A DNA stretch of 35,895 bases from an uncultured Flavihumibacter sp. (GCA_902168225.1 CABHOW010000052.1:1-35895), one strand, 5' to 3'. Positions 7,820 to 17,554 are shown, counted from the first letter of the stretch. Made by a program: numbers and translations. The notes: a model not told the origin generated them from the letters alone.

Positions 7820-9109
7820 CTAACGTAATCCCGATACATCAACCCTACTGGGAGTTTCCTTTCCCGAAATAATACCCCTTGCACTAAGCGCAATAGAGCG
7901 AATGATTTGGGTCATATTCGGAATATTAAGTGTGCCTACTTCATCCGAAACTTTGTGATAATTTGGTTCACTATCCATTTTTGAAGTTGAAATCGTATGA
8001 GCCGGTACTCCCAAGCGGGCTAGGGTAGCATTGTCGGATCGATAAAAAAGATTTTGATCGGGATAAGGATCCGGGTAAAAATTAAATCCCGTTCCTGCTA
8101 AATTCTGTTGTAAAATTTTACCCATATCCGTTTTCTCAAAGCCGGTAATATAGGCTGAGTTGGTACCCCATTTACTATCGGTACCGATCATTTCTATATT
8201 AAACATGGCTTTTACATCGTTAGGATTAAATTGCTTGGAAAAATAAGTGGCGCCATATCCACCAATTTCTTCAGCCGTAAATGCTGCGAAAATTAAGGTA
8301 CGTTCGTTATCATTCAGTTTTGAAAAATAATTTGCCAAAGCAATCACAGCCGTTGTACCCGCCGCATCGTCATTGGCCCCGTTAAAAATTGAATCAGTTG
8401 TTCCGGCTACTTTTCTAACCCCCAGATGGTCGTAATGCCCGGAAAAAATTACAATTTCCTTAGCCAAAGATTTACCCGGTATGATGCCTACTACATTGGA
8501 TAAAAGCTGGGAGCTTATTTCGTGTCTTGCATCTATAGAAAAAGTTTTAGGTATAGTAGCTGTTAAAATAAAAATAACCGACTTATCTGATTCGAATAAT
8601 TGATTTTTCAGCGAAACTAATCTTCCAAAATTTGAGGAAAAAGAAGTATCAACCAATACTATATAATTCTTTGCCAAAGAAGCATATTTTCTAGCTTCGG
8701 CACCGAAATTAGCACCTTTCAATATACGTACTAATTCAAAATCAGGAGTACGCTCTGTAACTTGTAAAATAGGTTTGCAGGTAATAGCCACCACATTTTT
8801 CATGTCTACCGGTTGCCCATCAATAGTGGTAGTTAACCCTATCATTTTAGGGTGAATCATGGTAAAAGTCTGGAGATAACCATTGTTACCTTTGAGTTTT
8901 TGAAGTCCACTTTTTTTAAACTCTTCCCCGATAAAAGCAGCGGCCTTTTCTATACCCGGCGTAAATGCTCTTCTACCTTGCATATCATCGGAGGCTAGCG
9001 TACTCAACACACGGTTTACTTCCGGCTCATTGATAACTACATTAATATCTTGTGCTGTAATAGTTGCAGTAAAAAGAAATCCTGAGATAATGCTAAATAG
9101 TCTTTTCAT
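7820..9109 (-). CDS. Secreted M28 family zinc metallopeptidase
   Basis: A 429-residue protein with signal peptide at 1-20, ending at ...TITAQ. An N-terminal region with a PA-like insert is followed by the M28 catalytic fold. Likely metal ligands are H225 (GHYDHLG), D247 (GANDDAAG), E281 or E280 (TAEEIGG), E306 (FNIEMIG) and H385 (NYHKVSDE). In many M28 enzymes the fourth ligand is Asp in an N-x-D-M-I-G motif; here it is Glu. The family removes N-terminal amino acids or cleaves peptides in the periplasm or outside the cell. Substrate is unknown. The gene lies downstream of the LytT gene on the same strand, with a 131-bp gap holding a 7-bp repeat, and probably has its own promoter. Confidence 0.9.
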   Translation of the reverse strand: MKRLFSIISGFLFTATITAQDINVVINEPEVNRVLSTLASDDMQGRRAFTPGIEKAAAFIGEEFKKSGLQKLKGNNGYLQTFTMIHPKMIGLTTTIDGQPVDMKNVVAITCKPILQVTERTPDFELVRILKGANFGAEARKYASLAKNYIVLVDTSFSSNFGRLVSLKNQLFESDKSVIFILTATIPKTFSIDARHEISSQLLSNVVGIIPGKSLAKEIVIFSGHYDHLGVRKVAGTTDSIFNGANDDAAGTTAVIALANYFSKLNDNERTLIFAAFTAEEIGGYGATYFSKQFNPNDVKAMFNIEMIGTDSKWGTNSAYITGFEKTDMGKILQQNLAGTGFNFYPDPYPDQNLFYRSDNATLARLGVPAHTISTSKMDSEPNYHKVSDEVGTLNIPNMTQIIRSIALSARGIISGKETPSRVDVSGLR

Positions 9110-9213
9110 GAAAATCTGTTTCTAGAATTAGTAAACTCATACTTGCCTTTGTCCCTTCTACCCTTCAACAATTCCTGCAGGCCTGATAAGCAGTTCAGGG
9201 TAACAAAACCTAT

Positions 9214-9240
9214 TGACCAATGACCGATGACTAATGACAC
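9214..9240 (-). repeat. Heptamer tandem repeat TGACYRA, about 3.6 copies
   Basis: Units TGACCAA (9214), TGACCGA (9221), TGACTAA (9228) and TGAC (9235) follow each other without gaps, and the array abuts the stop codon of the LytT gene at 9241. Further left (9142-9169) a pyrimidine-rich stretch also runs loosely in 7-bp steps. The other loci of this type are at 17555, 19091, 29054 and 31969. Confidence 0.7.
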
Positions 9241-9972
9241 TTAGAGCGACATCATCTCCTTAAACTTTACTGTTTGCCTACGGCTTACTTCAATCTTTTC
9301 TCCTCCTTTTAAATCAAGTAGTAATCCCCCATTAAAATAAGGTTCGATCTTATCGATCCATCTCAAATTGATAATATGCTTTCTGTTTGCTCTGAAAAAC
9401 ATGCGATCATCCAACCGTTCTTCCAAAGCATTGAGTGATTTTAAAATAAGTGGTTTATTCGTTCCGAAGAAAACTTTAGCGTAATTTCCTACACTTTCAA
9501 ATAAGCGTATCTCTCCCAATTTCACAAACCAGCATCGCTCCCCATCCTTTACAAATACCTGATCATGCTCCGTAAGCGGGCCTCTGTTTGTACCGTTAAT
9601 GCCGATACTTTCCTTGAATATCTCAGCCTGCAATTTCTGAATCGCATCCGATAATCTTTTTGGCTCGATCGGTTTTAATAAATAATCTAAAGCATTTACT
9701 TCAAAAGCTTTGATCGCGTATTCATCGTAAGCCGTAGTAAATATAACTTTAGGTGCTTTTTCTACCTCCGACAATAAATCGAACCCTGTTTTACCCGGCA
9801 TTTGAATATCTAAAAAAATAAGATCCGGATTCAGGGTTTCAATTTTTTCAATGCCATCATCCACATTCGCTGCTTCCTCAACTATTTCAATATCACCATG
9901 ATCTTGCAAGAGTTTCTTTAACTCATTTCTTGCTAATCTTTCATCGTCGATAATAATTGCTTTAATAGCCAT
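9241..9972 (-). CDS. LytTR-family response regulator
   Basis: This 243-residue protein has an N-terminal receiver (1 to about 120) with D9-D10, phosphoacceptor D55 in LIFLDIQMPG, T79/T80 and K100 in YLLKP. The C-terminal LytTR DNA-binding domain (about 135-243) shows VGNYAKVFFG, LKSLNALEERL, FFRANRKHIINL and EVSRRQTVKFKE. It is the partner of the LytS-like kinase 16 bp upstream in the same operon, and binds DNA through the beta-strand LytTR fold. Targets are unknown; related Bacteroidota pairs often act locally. The stop codon is flanked by the heptamer repeat at 9214-9240. Confidence 0.94.
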   Translation of the reverse strand: MAIKAIIIDDERLARNELKKLLQDHGDIEIVEEAANVDDGIEKIETLNPDLIFLDIQMPGKTGFDLLSEVEKAPKVIFTTAYDEYAIKAFEVNALDYLLKPIEPKRLSDAIQKLQAEIFKESIGINGTNRGPLTEHDQVFVKDGERCWFVKLGEIRLFESVGNYAKVFFGTNKPLILKSLNALEERLDDRMFFRANRKHIINLRWIDKIEPYFNGGLLLDLKGGEKIEVSRRQTVKFKEMMSL

Positions 9973-9988
9973 ATTTCAAGTTATAATT

Positions 9989-11041
9989 TTAAGCGGTTAC
10001 ACCCGCAACCGGCAAAATTATTTTTGCCTCAACCAGATGATCGGGTATATTAGAAATTTCAAATTTAGCTTTTCCTCTGAATAATAATTTTAGTCTGTTA
10101 TGGGTACTACTAATTCCAAATCCTTCCGTATTACTATTATCTCCCAATTCGCCGGTATTTTGAACGATCACTTCATGATGATCATCTCTAAAATCAGAAA
10201 TTACACGAACCATGCCCCCTTCTTTTTGCTTACTGATACCGTGTTTAATGGCATTCTCTACAAGTGTTTGCAACATCATAGGCGGCACCGGCTGATCGAG
10301 TGTATCTTCATCAATATCGTATTCTATATGCAATCTATCTTCAAATCGAATATACTCTAAAGCTAAATAATCTTTTACGATATTCAACTCCCGCTCAAAT
10401 GGTACCGTTTCTAATTTTTCAGCCTGCATACTACTTCTCAAAATATTACTTAACTCCGTAATAGCGGTTCGAGCACGCTCAGGATTCTCATCTACCAGTG
10501 CCCGAATACTATTTAAAGCATTGAATATAAAGTGTGGATTGATATGGGATTTGATCGTTTTCAATTCTAATTCTTTTACCATGCCCTCCAACCTGGCTTT
10601 TTGTATTTCTGTTTTAGTGCCCAATTCAATATAGTGCCACAGATAATAGATAGAAGTCCACACCAGAATCAATGGAGAATCCGACACTAAATTGATCAAA
10701 AATCTTTTTTCAACAGTTACCTTTCTTAAAGGGTCGTACAAACGTAGCCATTCGGCAATAGCACTATTTGTGAGGTTAAAGAGAACCAATATACTCATTA
10801 TTAAAACGGTAAACTGCCACCATTTTTTGGCTAAAGCTGGGGGTCTCAAACCAAATGCCTTAATTAAGCTTCTGAGCAAATGGGTGTATAAAAATCCGGA
10901 AAGGATGATTACCAATAGTTTAGGATAAAAAACTTTATGTATGCTGCTATCAAAAACAAAGGCAAAAAATACCATTGTTAATCCATAGAGCAACCAGCCA
11001 CCTACTTGGCACCACCAATATAGAACTTTCTTATTTCTCAT
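9989..11041 (-). CDS. LytS/YehU-like sensor histidine kinase
   Basis: A 350-residue protein with four membrane segments (about 10-30, 40-60, 78-98, 122-140). A short coiled linker precedes the His_kinase domain, with phosphoacceptor H170 in SHINPHFIFNALNSI, conserved RSSMQ and E-x-x-x-V-x-D-Y-L-A-L-E, and ATPase motifs PPMMLQTLVENAIKHGI (N box) and GFGISSTHNRL. It has no periplasmic sensor domain beyond the helices. It forms an operon with the LytTR regulator downstream. A perfect -7 motif (TACCTTTG on the minus strand, 11048-11055) ends 7 bp before the ATG at 11041, so the transcript may be nearly leaderless. Confidence 0.93.
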   Translation of the reverse strand: MRNKKVLYWWCQVGGWLLYGLTMVFFAFVFDSSIHKVFYPKLLVIILSGFLYTHLLRSLIKAFGLRPPALAKKWWQFTVLIMSILVLFNLTNSAIAEWLRLYDPLRKVTVEKRFLINLVSDSPLILVWTSIYYLWHYIELGTKTEIQKARLEGMVKELELKTIKSHINPHFIFNALNSIRALVDENPERARTAITELSNILRSSMQAEKLETVPFERELNIVKDYLALEYIRFEDRLHIEYDIDEDTLDQPVPPMMLQTLVENAIKHGISKQKEGGMVRVISDFRDDHHEVIVQNTGELGDNSNTEGFGISSTHNRLKLLFRGKAKFEISNIPDHLVEAKIILPVAGVTA

Positions 11042-11047
11042 GTTTTA

Positions 11048-11055
11048 CAAAGGTA
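11048..11055 (-). promoter_or_regulatory. Promoter -7 box of the lytS-lytT operon
   Basis: Minus-strand TACCTTTG matches the Bacteroidota -7 consensus TAnnTTTG in all fixed positions. It ends 7 bp from the start codon. No TTG is seen at the expected -33 distance, so the call rests on the -7 box and location. Confidence 0.4.
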
Positions 11056-11168
11056 ATTTACTGCGTTTCGGGCATACTATGAAATAGGATTAATGGCAAA
11101 AATGACGGCTGTTTGGCAGAAAATTGTGTTTTTTCAGCCGAACTATCTTTTTTCCCGTATGTTCTAAG

Positions 11169-11176
11169 TAATTTTG
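11169..11176 (+). promoter_or_regulatory. Promoter -7 box of dxs
   Basis: TAATTTTG is a perfect TAnnTTTG match, 20 bp upstream of the dxs ATG. The -33 region is T-rich but lacks TTG. It implies a 5' leader of roughly 15 bases. Confidence 0.4.
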
Positions 11177-11196
11177 TACGTTAAACAATCCTAAGC

Positions 11197-13116
11197 ATGG
11201 AATTTATCCCGGGCACTCTTTTAAAACATATTGATAGTCCTTCCGATCTCAAAAAGTTAAGCCGCGAACAATTACACCAAGTATGTGATGAGTTGAGGCA
11301 ATATATTATAGATATTGTAAGTGTTCATGGGGGGCATTTCGCAGCTAGCTTAGGAGTGGTAGAATTGAGTGTGGCATTACACTATGTTTACGATACTCCT
11401 TACGACCAATTAGTTTGGGATGTTGGGCATCAGGCTTATGGACATAAAATTCTGACCGGGCGGCGCGATAATTTTGCTACTAATAGAAAATATAAAGGGT
11501 TAAGTGGCTTCCCTAAGCGCTCAGAAAGCCAATATGATACTTTTGGTGTGGGGCATTCATCTACCTCCATATCTGCAGCCTTAGGCATGGCCATTGCAGC
11601 AAAACACAAAGGAGAAAACAGAAAGTCGGTAGCCATTATTGGCGATGGATCGATGACGGCAGGTATGGCTTTTGAAGCTATGAATCATGCAGGTGTTGCC
11701 GATAGTGATGTCCTTATTATTTTGAACGATAATTGTATGAGTATCGACCCTAATGTGGGGGCACTCAAAGAATACTTAACTGATATTAGCACTTCTCCTA
11801 CCTATAATAAATTGAGAGATGAAGTTTGGAACCTTATGGGCAAACTCCCGGTGGGTAAAAATTTCAGTCGGGAAATGGCTAGCAAGTTAGAAGCCGGTTT
11901 AAAAGGAGTTGTAACAAAAAGCAGCAACTTATTTGAAGCCTTAAAGCTTCGATATTTTGGACCGATAGACGGGCATAATATCACTAAACTAGTTGATACG
12001 TTAAAGGACTTAAAAGAAATGCCCGGACCTAAAATTTTACATATTATCACGGTAAAAGGAAAAGGATATGCATTGGCAGAAAAAGATCAAACAAAATGGC
12101 ACGCACCCGGCTTATTTGATAAAGTAACAGGTGAAATTTTTAAAAAGAAAATCGATACCCCACAGCCACCGAAATATCAGGATGTATTCGGGCATACCAT
12201 CATTGAATTGGCTGAGATTAATGAAAAAATTATGGGAGTTACCCCAGCAATGCCTAGTGGTTCCTCTCTGAAATTTATGATGGAGAAGATGCCAAGTCGC
12301 GCTTTCGATGTAGGCATTTGTGAGCAGCATGCGGTAACTGTAAGTGCCGGTATGGCAACACAAGGATTACGCGTATTCTGTAATATCTACTCTTCTTTCA
12401 TGCAACGTGCCTATGATCAGGTGGTACACGACGTGGCTATTCAAAAATTACCCGTAATATTTTGTTTAGATAGAGCAGGTCTTGTAGGCGAAGATGGCCC
12501 TACACACCATGGGTGTTATGATATCTCTTATATGCGCTGTATTCCTCATTTGGTAATTGCTGCACCTATGAATGAGCAAGAGTTGAGAAACCTCATGTAT
12601 ACAGCACAACTCGACAAAAATAATTATCCTTTTGTTATACGATATCCCCGGGGAGAAGGTGTAATGCCCAATTGGAGAACACCATTTGAAGAATTGCCAA
12701 TTGGTAAGGGAAGAAAATTAAAAGACGGGAAAGATATTGCCATCCTAAGCTTTGGCCACCCGGGTAATTTTGCACAAGCGGCCATCCGTGAATTAAGAAC
12801 GCAGGGTATTGACCCGGCACATTATGATCTCAGGTTTGTAAAACCAATTGATGAGGATTTATTGCATGAGGCATTCAGTAACTACCATAAAATTGTTACA
12901 GTAGAAGATGGAACAGTGGTAGGTGGTTTTGGATCAGCCATATTAGAATTTATGAATGCCCATGGCTATAAAGCAGATGTTAAGATTCTAGGTATTCCCG
13001 ATAGATTGGTGGAACATGGTACACTCAAAGAATTGCATAGAGAATGTGCTTACGACGCGCAAGGAATTGCAGACACGGTACGCTCTCTTATTCATCAATC
13101 CATTTTAGTATCGTAA
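11197..13116 (+). CDS. dxs: 1-deoxy-D-xylulose-5-phosphate synthase
   Basis: A 639-residue protein of normal length. Family motifs: H-G-G-H-F-A-A-S-L-G-V-V-E (about 49-61), VWDVGHQAYGHKILTGRR, FGVGHSSTSISAALG, the thiamine diphosphate motif GDGSMTAGMAFEAMN...NDNCMSI (about 150-185), FGPIDGHN, the C-terminal FDVGICEQHAV with the catalytic Glu, and DRAGLVGEDGPTHHG. The enzyme condenses pyruvate and glyceraldehyde-3-phosphate to DXP, the first step of the MEP isoprenoid pathway. It stands alone: its 5' side faces the divergent lytS gene, and its 3' end has a strong bidirectional terminator shared with the TonB-dependent receptor gene. Confidence 0.97.
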   Translation: MEFIPGTLLKHIDSPSDLKKLSREQLHQVCDELRQYIIDIVSVHGGHFAASLGVVELSVALHYVYDTPYDQLVWDVGHQAYGHKILTGRRDNFATNRKYKGLSGFPKRSESQYDTFGVGHSSTSISAALGMAIAAKHKGENRKSVAIIGDGSMTAGMAFEAMNHAGVADSDVLIILNDNCMSIDPNVGALKEYLTDISTSPTYNKLRDEVWNLMGKLPVGKNFSREMASKLEAGLKGVVTKSSNLFEALKLRYFGPIDGHNITKLVDTLKDLKEMPGPKILHIITVKGKGYALAEKDQTKWHAPGLFDKVTGEIFKKKIDTPQPPKYQDVFGHTIIELAEINEKIMGVTPAMPSGSSLKFMMEKMPSRAFDVGICEQHAVTVSAGMATQGLRVFCNIYSSFMQRAYDQVVHDVAIQKLPVIFCLDRAGLVGEDGPTHHGCYDISYMRCIPHLVIAAPMNEQELRNLMYTAQLDKNNYPFVIRYPRGEGVMPNWRTPFEELPIGKGRKLKDGKDIAILSFGHPGNFAQAAIRELRTQGIDPAHYDLRFVKPIDEDLLHEAFSNYHKIVTVEDGTVVGGFGSAILEFMNAHGYKADVKILGIPDRLVEHGTLKELHRECAYDAQGIADTVRSLIHQSILVS

Positions 13117-13155
13117 TATTTTACCCTCTGTTTTAGGTGTTAGAGGATCAGAAAT

Positions 13156-13190
13156 AAAAAAAAGCCGTCCGCGAAGCGAACGGCTTTTTA
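13156..13190. terminator. Bidirectional intrinsic terminator between dxs and the TonB receptor gene
   Basis: Stem AGCCGT-C-CGC, loop GAA, GCG-A-ACGGCT (13163-13185) has one mismatch. It is flanked by an A-run on the left and a T-run on the right, so it can work on both strands. It lies between two convergent stop codons (13116 and 13216). Confidence 0.9.
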
Positions 13191-13215
13191 CTTTTAACAA
13201 TCTCCCCCGAAATTA

Positions 13216-16200
13216 TTAAAAGATATATTTAATACCTAACTGACCCTGCCAACGAGAGTTGATAGGATCCAGCGTATAATAATTACCATTGATACCTGTT
13301 GGCTTGATAAAGTTAAATGTAGGTATATAACCACTGGCAGGCGCTCCTATAGCATTGGTGCCGGGTAATCCACTGGCAGTAGTATTGGCAGCAAAACGCA
13401 AGAAGTTAACAGTGTAGTTGTTGATATTGGTAACAAAATTTACATGTCCCCAATCGTTATTCAACAAATTCAATACGTTGAATACATCTAAACTGATTTG
13501 TAATGATTTTGCCTTGTCTTTAGAGCTTAACTTAAACTCGTGCATAATCTTTAAATCTAATTGATGATTCCAAGGAGTACGCATCCCATTTCTTTCAGCA
13601 TATTGCCCTCTACGAGAATTCAAATATTTATTGCCGCTAATAAATGCATCTAAGTCGGCACTTTGTTGTGCGGCAGTATAAACAACACCATTTAATGTAT
13701 AATCCACTAAGCGGATATCATTAACATCTTTCGGTATATAAGGTAGAGAAGCATTATTTCCATTTCCAAACGGTGCGCTCTGGTATACTAGTGTATAAGG
13801 GTTTCCTGACTGTCCGGAATAGAAGAGCGTAAATGATGTGGCATTTTTATTATCCCAGTATTGCGTAGTACTGATAGTACCCACGATACGGTGACGAAGA
13901 TCGAAATTAGAGAAAGCCAGTTGAGAGCTATTGGGAGTAATGGATGGATTCAGATTGTAGTTACTTTCCCATGAATTTCTGATACCATTACTAACATCTT
14001 TACTATATCCATAAGTATAAGCCAAACTCCAGTTCAAACTCATAGTATGGTTTCCGGTTTTGATATTATTGGTAGTCTTAGAAATTTGTGTTGTTACATT
14101 GTAACGGTATCCTTCTGTTGTATTTGTTAAGAAATAAACGTTGGAATAAGAAGCATTGTATTTACGGCCATTAGTATTGATATAATATGGTGTTTGTGAA
14201 GGAACACCTGGGTTTGAAGCATAATAAGCAACCGAATCTCTCAGGTTAATTTGTTGGAACTTAATATCATAAAGTGTTTTGGTATATAATACATCAAAAC
14301 TAAGTTTATAACCATTTCCAAATTTGTAGTCTACCGCAATATTGGTTCTTAGGATACGAGGTAATTTAAAATTATTATCAACTACATCCACTTCTCTGGT
14401 ACTGCTTTGATTCACACCTCCGTATTTGGTAACGGTATCTCTCAATCCCTGTGGATTTATTGCTAAAGGTACTGTTTGTCCCGCTGCAGGTCCATTCCAG
14501 TCTATATTACCATAAGTTTGTCCGTTAAGGGTATATCCATAACCCATCCAAGCAAAAGGAACTCTTCCGGTAAATACACCGATACCACCGCGTATCACTA
14601 CTGATTGATTACCATTTACATCATAATTAAATGCTAAACGTGGGGATATAGCTACATTACCAAGCCATGTATTGTTAAGTTGTGAGAATGGCGTATTAGT
14701 GTAGGTAGGGTTAGCAGAAACATACAAAGGCTGACCGGTTGCAGGATTTGTATTGGTTGTATTCAATTGTGCATCAACACCAGGTTGGTTACCTGTAGAA
14801 GCATAATCAAGTCTTAACCCTGCTGTAATTTTAAGTTTTGGAGTAACTGCATACTCATCTTGTGCATAAGCACTTAATAAAGCTACCTTGAATGGGTTGG
14901 GCGGATTATTGAATATATTATCTCTTGTATTTGGTAATTTATTTTGATCTAGAGAAAAAGCGCCCCTGATACGACTAGGATTATCTGCTAAGAAGCTATT
15001 TACTCCTCTGGAGTATTCCCATCTTCCGTTCCAAGAATTAATAAATCCGTATGTTAAATTATAAAATTCATTATGTGTACCAAAAGTAAATTTATGACTT
15101 CCTGTAGTATAGGTCACATTATCAGAAATTTCAAAAGTTTGTTGCTTCATATTGTATATAGAAGCTTCTCTCCAGGTACCCGCCCATATACGACCATTAT
15201 CAATATCGATAAAAGGTGCCAACGCTCCGGGGAAATCACGGTATTCTTTTACGTTGATATAACTGGTATTGAATTGATTACTCCAATGATTATTGAACCT
15301 TGTTTTTAATTCCGCAACCAGGTTTACGTTGGTGGTATACTGGGTAAAGTCTGTATTACCAAATTGGAAGTTGGTAGATGATCTTTCTAGATTATTACCC
15401 CAACCTTTGGTATATAATCCTCTGACCATTAAAGTACTTTTCTTATCAAGGTTGAAATCGAAACGGGTAAAGAATTTATCGCTGTTTGTGAAAAGTTTAT
15501 AAGAACCAAGATAGCTTCCCGGATCGTATCCTAAACCCTGTAATTTATTAGCGATCTGTGTAGCTTCTGTACTTGAAATGGCGGCACCGGGATCTCCCAC
15601 ATTATAGAAAGTAGGCTCTTGTCTGCGCGTCATTTCATAATTAACTATAAAGAATGCTTTATTTTTTGTGATCGGACCGCTAATAGTGGCACCTGTTTGA
15701 TAATCATAGAAATCACTTCCGATTTTAGTTTTCAAACCATCTACGCTTTTGCCCATTAAAGATTGATTACGGCCATAAGCGTAAACAGAACCATGTACTT
15801 CATTCGTACCACTTTTCGTAACTGCATTCACGCTACCACCGGTAAAATTACCGATCTTAATATCGTAAGGAGCTAATTGCACCTGTACTTCTTGAATAAC
15901 ATCGATACTATAAGGGTTAGTACGTGTTCCGGAACCGGCAGCACCACTTTGTCCACCACCACTTACACCACCAAAAGAGTTACTAAACCCAATGGCATCG
16001 TTATTAATAGCACCATCAATAGTAAGGTTATTATATCTAAAGTTACTACCGGCGAATGAGTTATTATTAGACTGTGGTGTTAATCGCGTAAAATCAGATA
16101 AACTTCTTCCTAAAGTTGGAAGTGTAATCATTTGGCGGAGCCCTACCGTAGTAGCTCCTGCAGGAGTACGCTTACTATTAGCAGATACCACTACTTCGGT

Positions 16201-16557
16201 GAGGTTATTGGTAGAAGGGACTAAACTAATATTGAGTTCAGGGTTGTTACCGATTATTAAACTCACATCACTCAATACCTGATCCGTATAGCCCAGAGAG
16301 GAGATTTTAATAGTGTAGGGACCACCAACTTTTAGGTTTGATAATACGAAATAACCCTTGCTATTGGTTTGTGTATTCACTACAAAATTCGTAGGCTCGT
16401 GCTTAACACTAATTGTAGCACCTGCTAAATAAGCACCTTTGCTATCTTTCAAATGCCCTGATAATGAAGCACTTGTTTCTTGAGCGGAAAGGGTAAAATT
16501 GGAAAGGATTAGTACGGCAAAAGCAATTGCAGTACTGAAGCTTTTGATCAACTTCAT
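13216..16557 (-). CDS. TonB-dependent outer membrane receptor, Oar-like, with CarboxypepD_reg-like domain
   Basis: A 1113-residue protein. Signal peptide 1-26 (ends TLSAQ), then a carboxypeptidase-regulatory-like beta domain (about 30-112, SGHLKDSKGAYLAGATISV). A plug domain follows (about 120-270) with RYNNLTIDGAINNDAIG, SIDVIQEVQVQLAPYDI and GGSVNAVTKSGTNEVHGS. The rest is a large beta-barrel ending in aromatic residues (QLGIKYIF), as outer membrane proteins do. The closest recognisable group is the Oar-like receptors. No SusD-like lipoprotein is adjacent, so it is not a classical SusCD pair; the ligand (siderophore, peptide, glycan) cannot be read. A good promoter precedes it. Confidence 0.92.
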   Translation of the reverse strand: MKLIKSFSTAIAFAVLILSNFTLSAQETSASLSGHLKDSKGAYLAGATISVKHEPTNFVVNTQTNSKGYFVLSNLKVGGPYTIKISSLGYTDQVLSDVSLIIGNNPELNISLVPSTNNLTEVVVSANSKRTPAGATTVGLRQMITLPTLGRSLSDFTRLTPQSNNNSFAGSNFRYNNLTIDGAINNDAIGFSNSFGGVSGGGQSGAAGSGTRTNPYSIDVIQEVQVQLAPYDIKIGNFTGGSVNAVTKSGTNEVHGSVYAYGRNQSLMGKSVDGLKTKIGSDFYDYQTGATISGPITKNKAFFIVNYEMTRRQEPTFYNVGDPGAAISSTEATQIANKLQGLGYDPGSYLGSYKLFTNSDKFFTRFDFNLDKKSTLMVRGLYTKGWGNNLERSSTNFQFGNTDFTQYTTNVNLVAELKTRFNNHWSNQFNTSYINVKEYRDFPGALAPFIDIDNGRIWAGTWREASIYNMKQQTFEISDNVTYTTGSHKFTFGTHNEFYNLTYGFINSWNGRWEYSRGVNSFLADNPSRIRGAFSLDQNKLPNTRDNIFNNPPNPFKVALLSAYAQDEYAVTPKLKITAGLRLDYASTGNQPGVDAQLNTTNTNPATGQPLYVSANPTYTNTPFSQLNNTWLGNVAISPRLAFNYDVNGNQSVVIRGGIGVFTGRVPFAWMGYGYTLNGQTYGNIDWNGPAAGQTVPLAINPQGLRDTVTKYGGVNQSSTREVDVVDNNFKLPRILRTNIAVDYKFGNGYKLSFDVLYTKTLYDIKFQQINLRDSVAYYASNPGVPSQTPYYINTNGRKYNASYSNVYFLTNTTEGYRYNVTTQISKTTNNIKTGNHTMSLNWSLAYTYGYSKDVSNGIRNSWESNYNLNPSITPNSSQLAFSNFDLRHRIVGTISTTQYWDNKNATSFTLFYSGQSGNPYTLVYQSAPFGNGNNASLPYIPKDVNDIRLVDYTLNGVVYTAAQQSADLDAFISGNKYLNSRRGQYAERNGMRTPWNHQLDLKIMHEFKLSSKDKAKSLQISLDVFNVLNLLNNDWGHVNFVTNINNYTVNFLRFAANTTASGLPGTNAIGAPASGYIPTFNFIKPTGINGNYYTLDPINSRWQGQLGIKYIF

Positions 16558-16588
16558 AATGATTAGTTTTGTTCAAATTTTCAAACTG

Positions 16589-16619
16589 CAAAATTGCTGC
16601 CGAAAAGTTGGGTTAACAA
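16589..16619 (-). promoter_or_regulatory. Promoter of the TonB receptor gene
   Basis: On the minus strand a TTG (16617-16619) is followed after 20 bp by CAATTTTG (16589-16596), one mismatch from the -7 consensus TAnnTTTG. Spacing fits the Bacteroidota housekeeping promoter. The -7 box is about 32 bp from the start codon. Confidence 0.55.
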
Positions 16620-16727
16620 GTTATCTATATGAACGAATTGATAACAAAAGATTAATTAATTATTAAGTTTGGGATATATTTTATTTTTTACGCGGAAATT
16701 TAGTATGCGTTTTTAAGTAGCTTACAT

Positions 16728-17519
16728 TCATAATTGCTCGTCTTGAATACCCTCCGCCAGAATTTCTGCTTCGCGATTTTCATTCCATTCAACTATAAAA
16801 TTATTGCGCCCTTCACCCACCATGAGCTTCATGTATTTTTGCTGTGAAAGTTCGAGAATGGACAGAAAAAGAAATATAGCATGAATACGATCCTCACATA
16901 TATCAAATACTTTTTCAAAGGCAACGGTTTTACCTCTTTCAACTAACTCCAACATGTAATCTCTACTACCCTCCATCGTGTAGTTATATCGAACTACGGT
17001 ATGTACCGGTTTGTGCTGCCTATCATGCACGCGCTGCATCACTTTTTCAAATGCTTTCATCAATTTGAAAAGTGTAATATTTTGGATCTCAGTTCCTTCA
17101 GAGGCTTCTTCACCAATACCTGCAATTTCTCTCTGGAGGTTTCCGCGTTTCACCATCAGCATCCGCATGGCCTCCATTTCAGCCATTTGTACTGCAGCTT
17201 CTTTAAAACGCTTATATTCAAGAATTTTATCGATTAATTCTTGCCGGGGATCAATTTCATTACCTGCAGCATCAACTTCTTTTCTTGGCAATAATAACCT
17301 TGCTTTGATCCGCATTAATGTAGATACAAATAAAATAAATTCACTGCTTAGTTCAATATTCAACTTCTCTTGCTGATGAATAAAATCAAGAAAGTCGTTG
17401 ATAATTTTAGTGATAGGGATATTGTAGATATCTAATTCATCGCGTTCAATAAAGAATAATAATAAGTCAAAGGGGCCTTCAAACTGATCTAGCTTAATTT
17501 GGTAATTCACATTACTCAC
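16728..17519 (-). CDS. scpA: Segregation and condensation protein A
   Basis: A 263-residue protein of the kleisin family. The N-terminus YQIKLDQFEGPFDLLLFFIERDELDIYNIPI is the ScpA hallmark, followed by LSSEFILFVSTLMRIKARLLLP. The middle is helical and charged, and the C-terminus has a winged-helix-like segment AIFLFLSILELSQQKYMKLM. ScpA bridges the SMC heads with ScpB in chromosome condensation. scpB and smc are not in the window. It lies downstream of mscL on the same strand, separated by 116 bp that contain a heptamer-phased repeat. Confidence 0.95.
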   Translation of the reverse strand: MSNVNYQIKLDQFEGPFDLLLFFIERDELDIYNIPITKIINDFLDFIHQQEKLNIELSSEFILFVSTLMRIKARLLLPRKEVDAAGNEIDPRQELIDKILEYKRFKEAAVQMAEMEAMRMLMVKRGNLQREIAGIGEEASEGTEIQNITLFKLMKAFEKVMQRVHDRQHKPVHTVVRYNYTMEGSRDYMLELVERGKTVAFEKVFDICEDRIHAIFLFLSILELSQQKYMKLMVGEGRNNFIVEWNENREAEILAEGIQDEQL

Positions 17520-17554
17520 GTTCCTGGGTTTTTACAAAGAAAAAGAAAAGTTTA

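Noticed and set aside
13216..16557. SusC/SusD polysaccharide utilisation locus
   Set aside because: The receptor is Oar-like; no SusD lipoprotein or glycoside hydrolase is adjacent.
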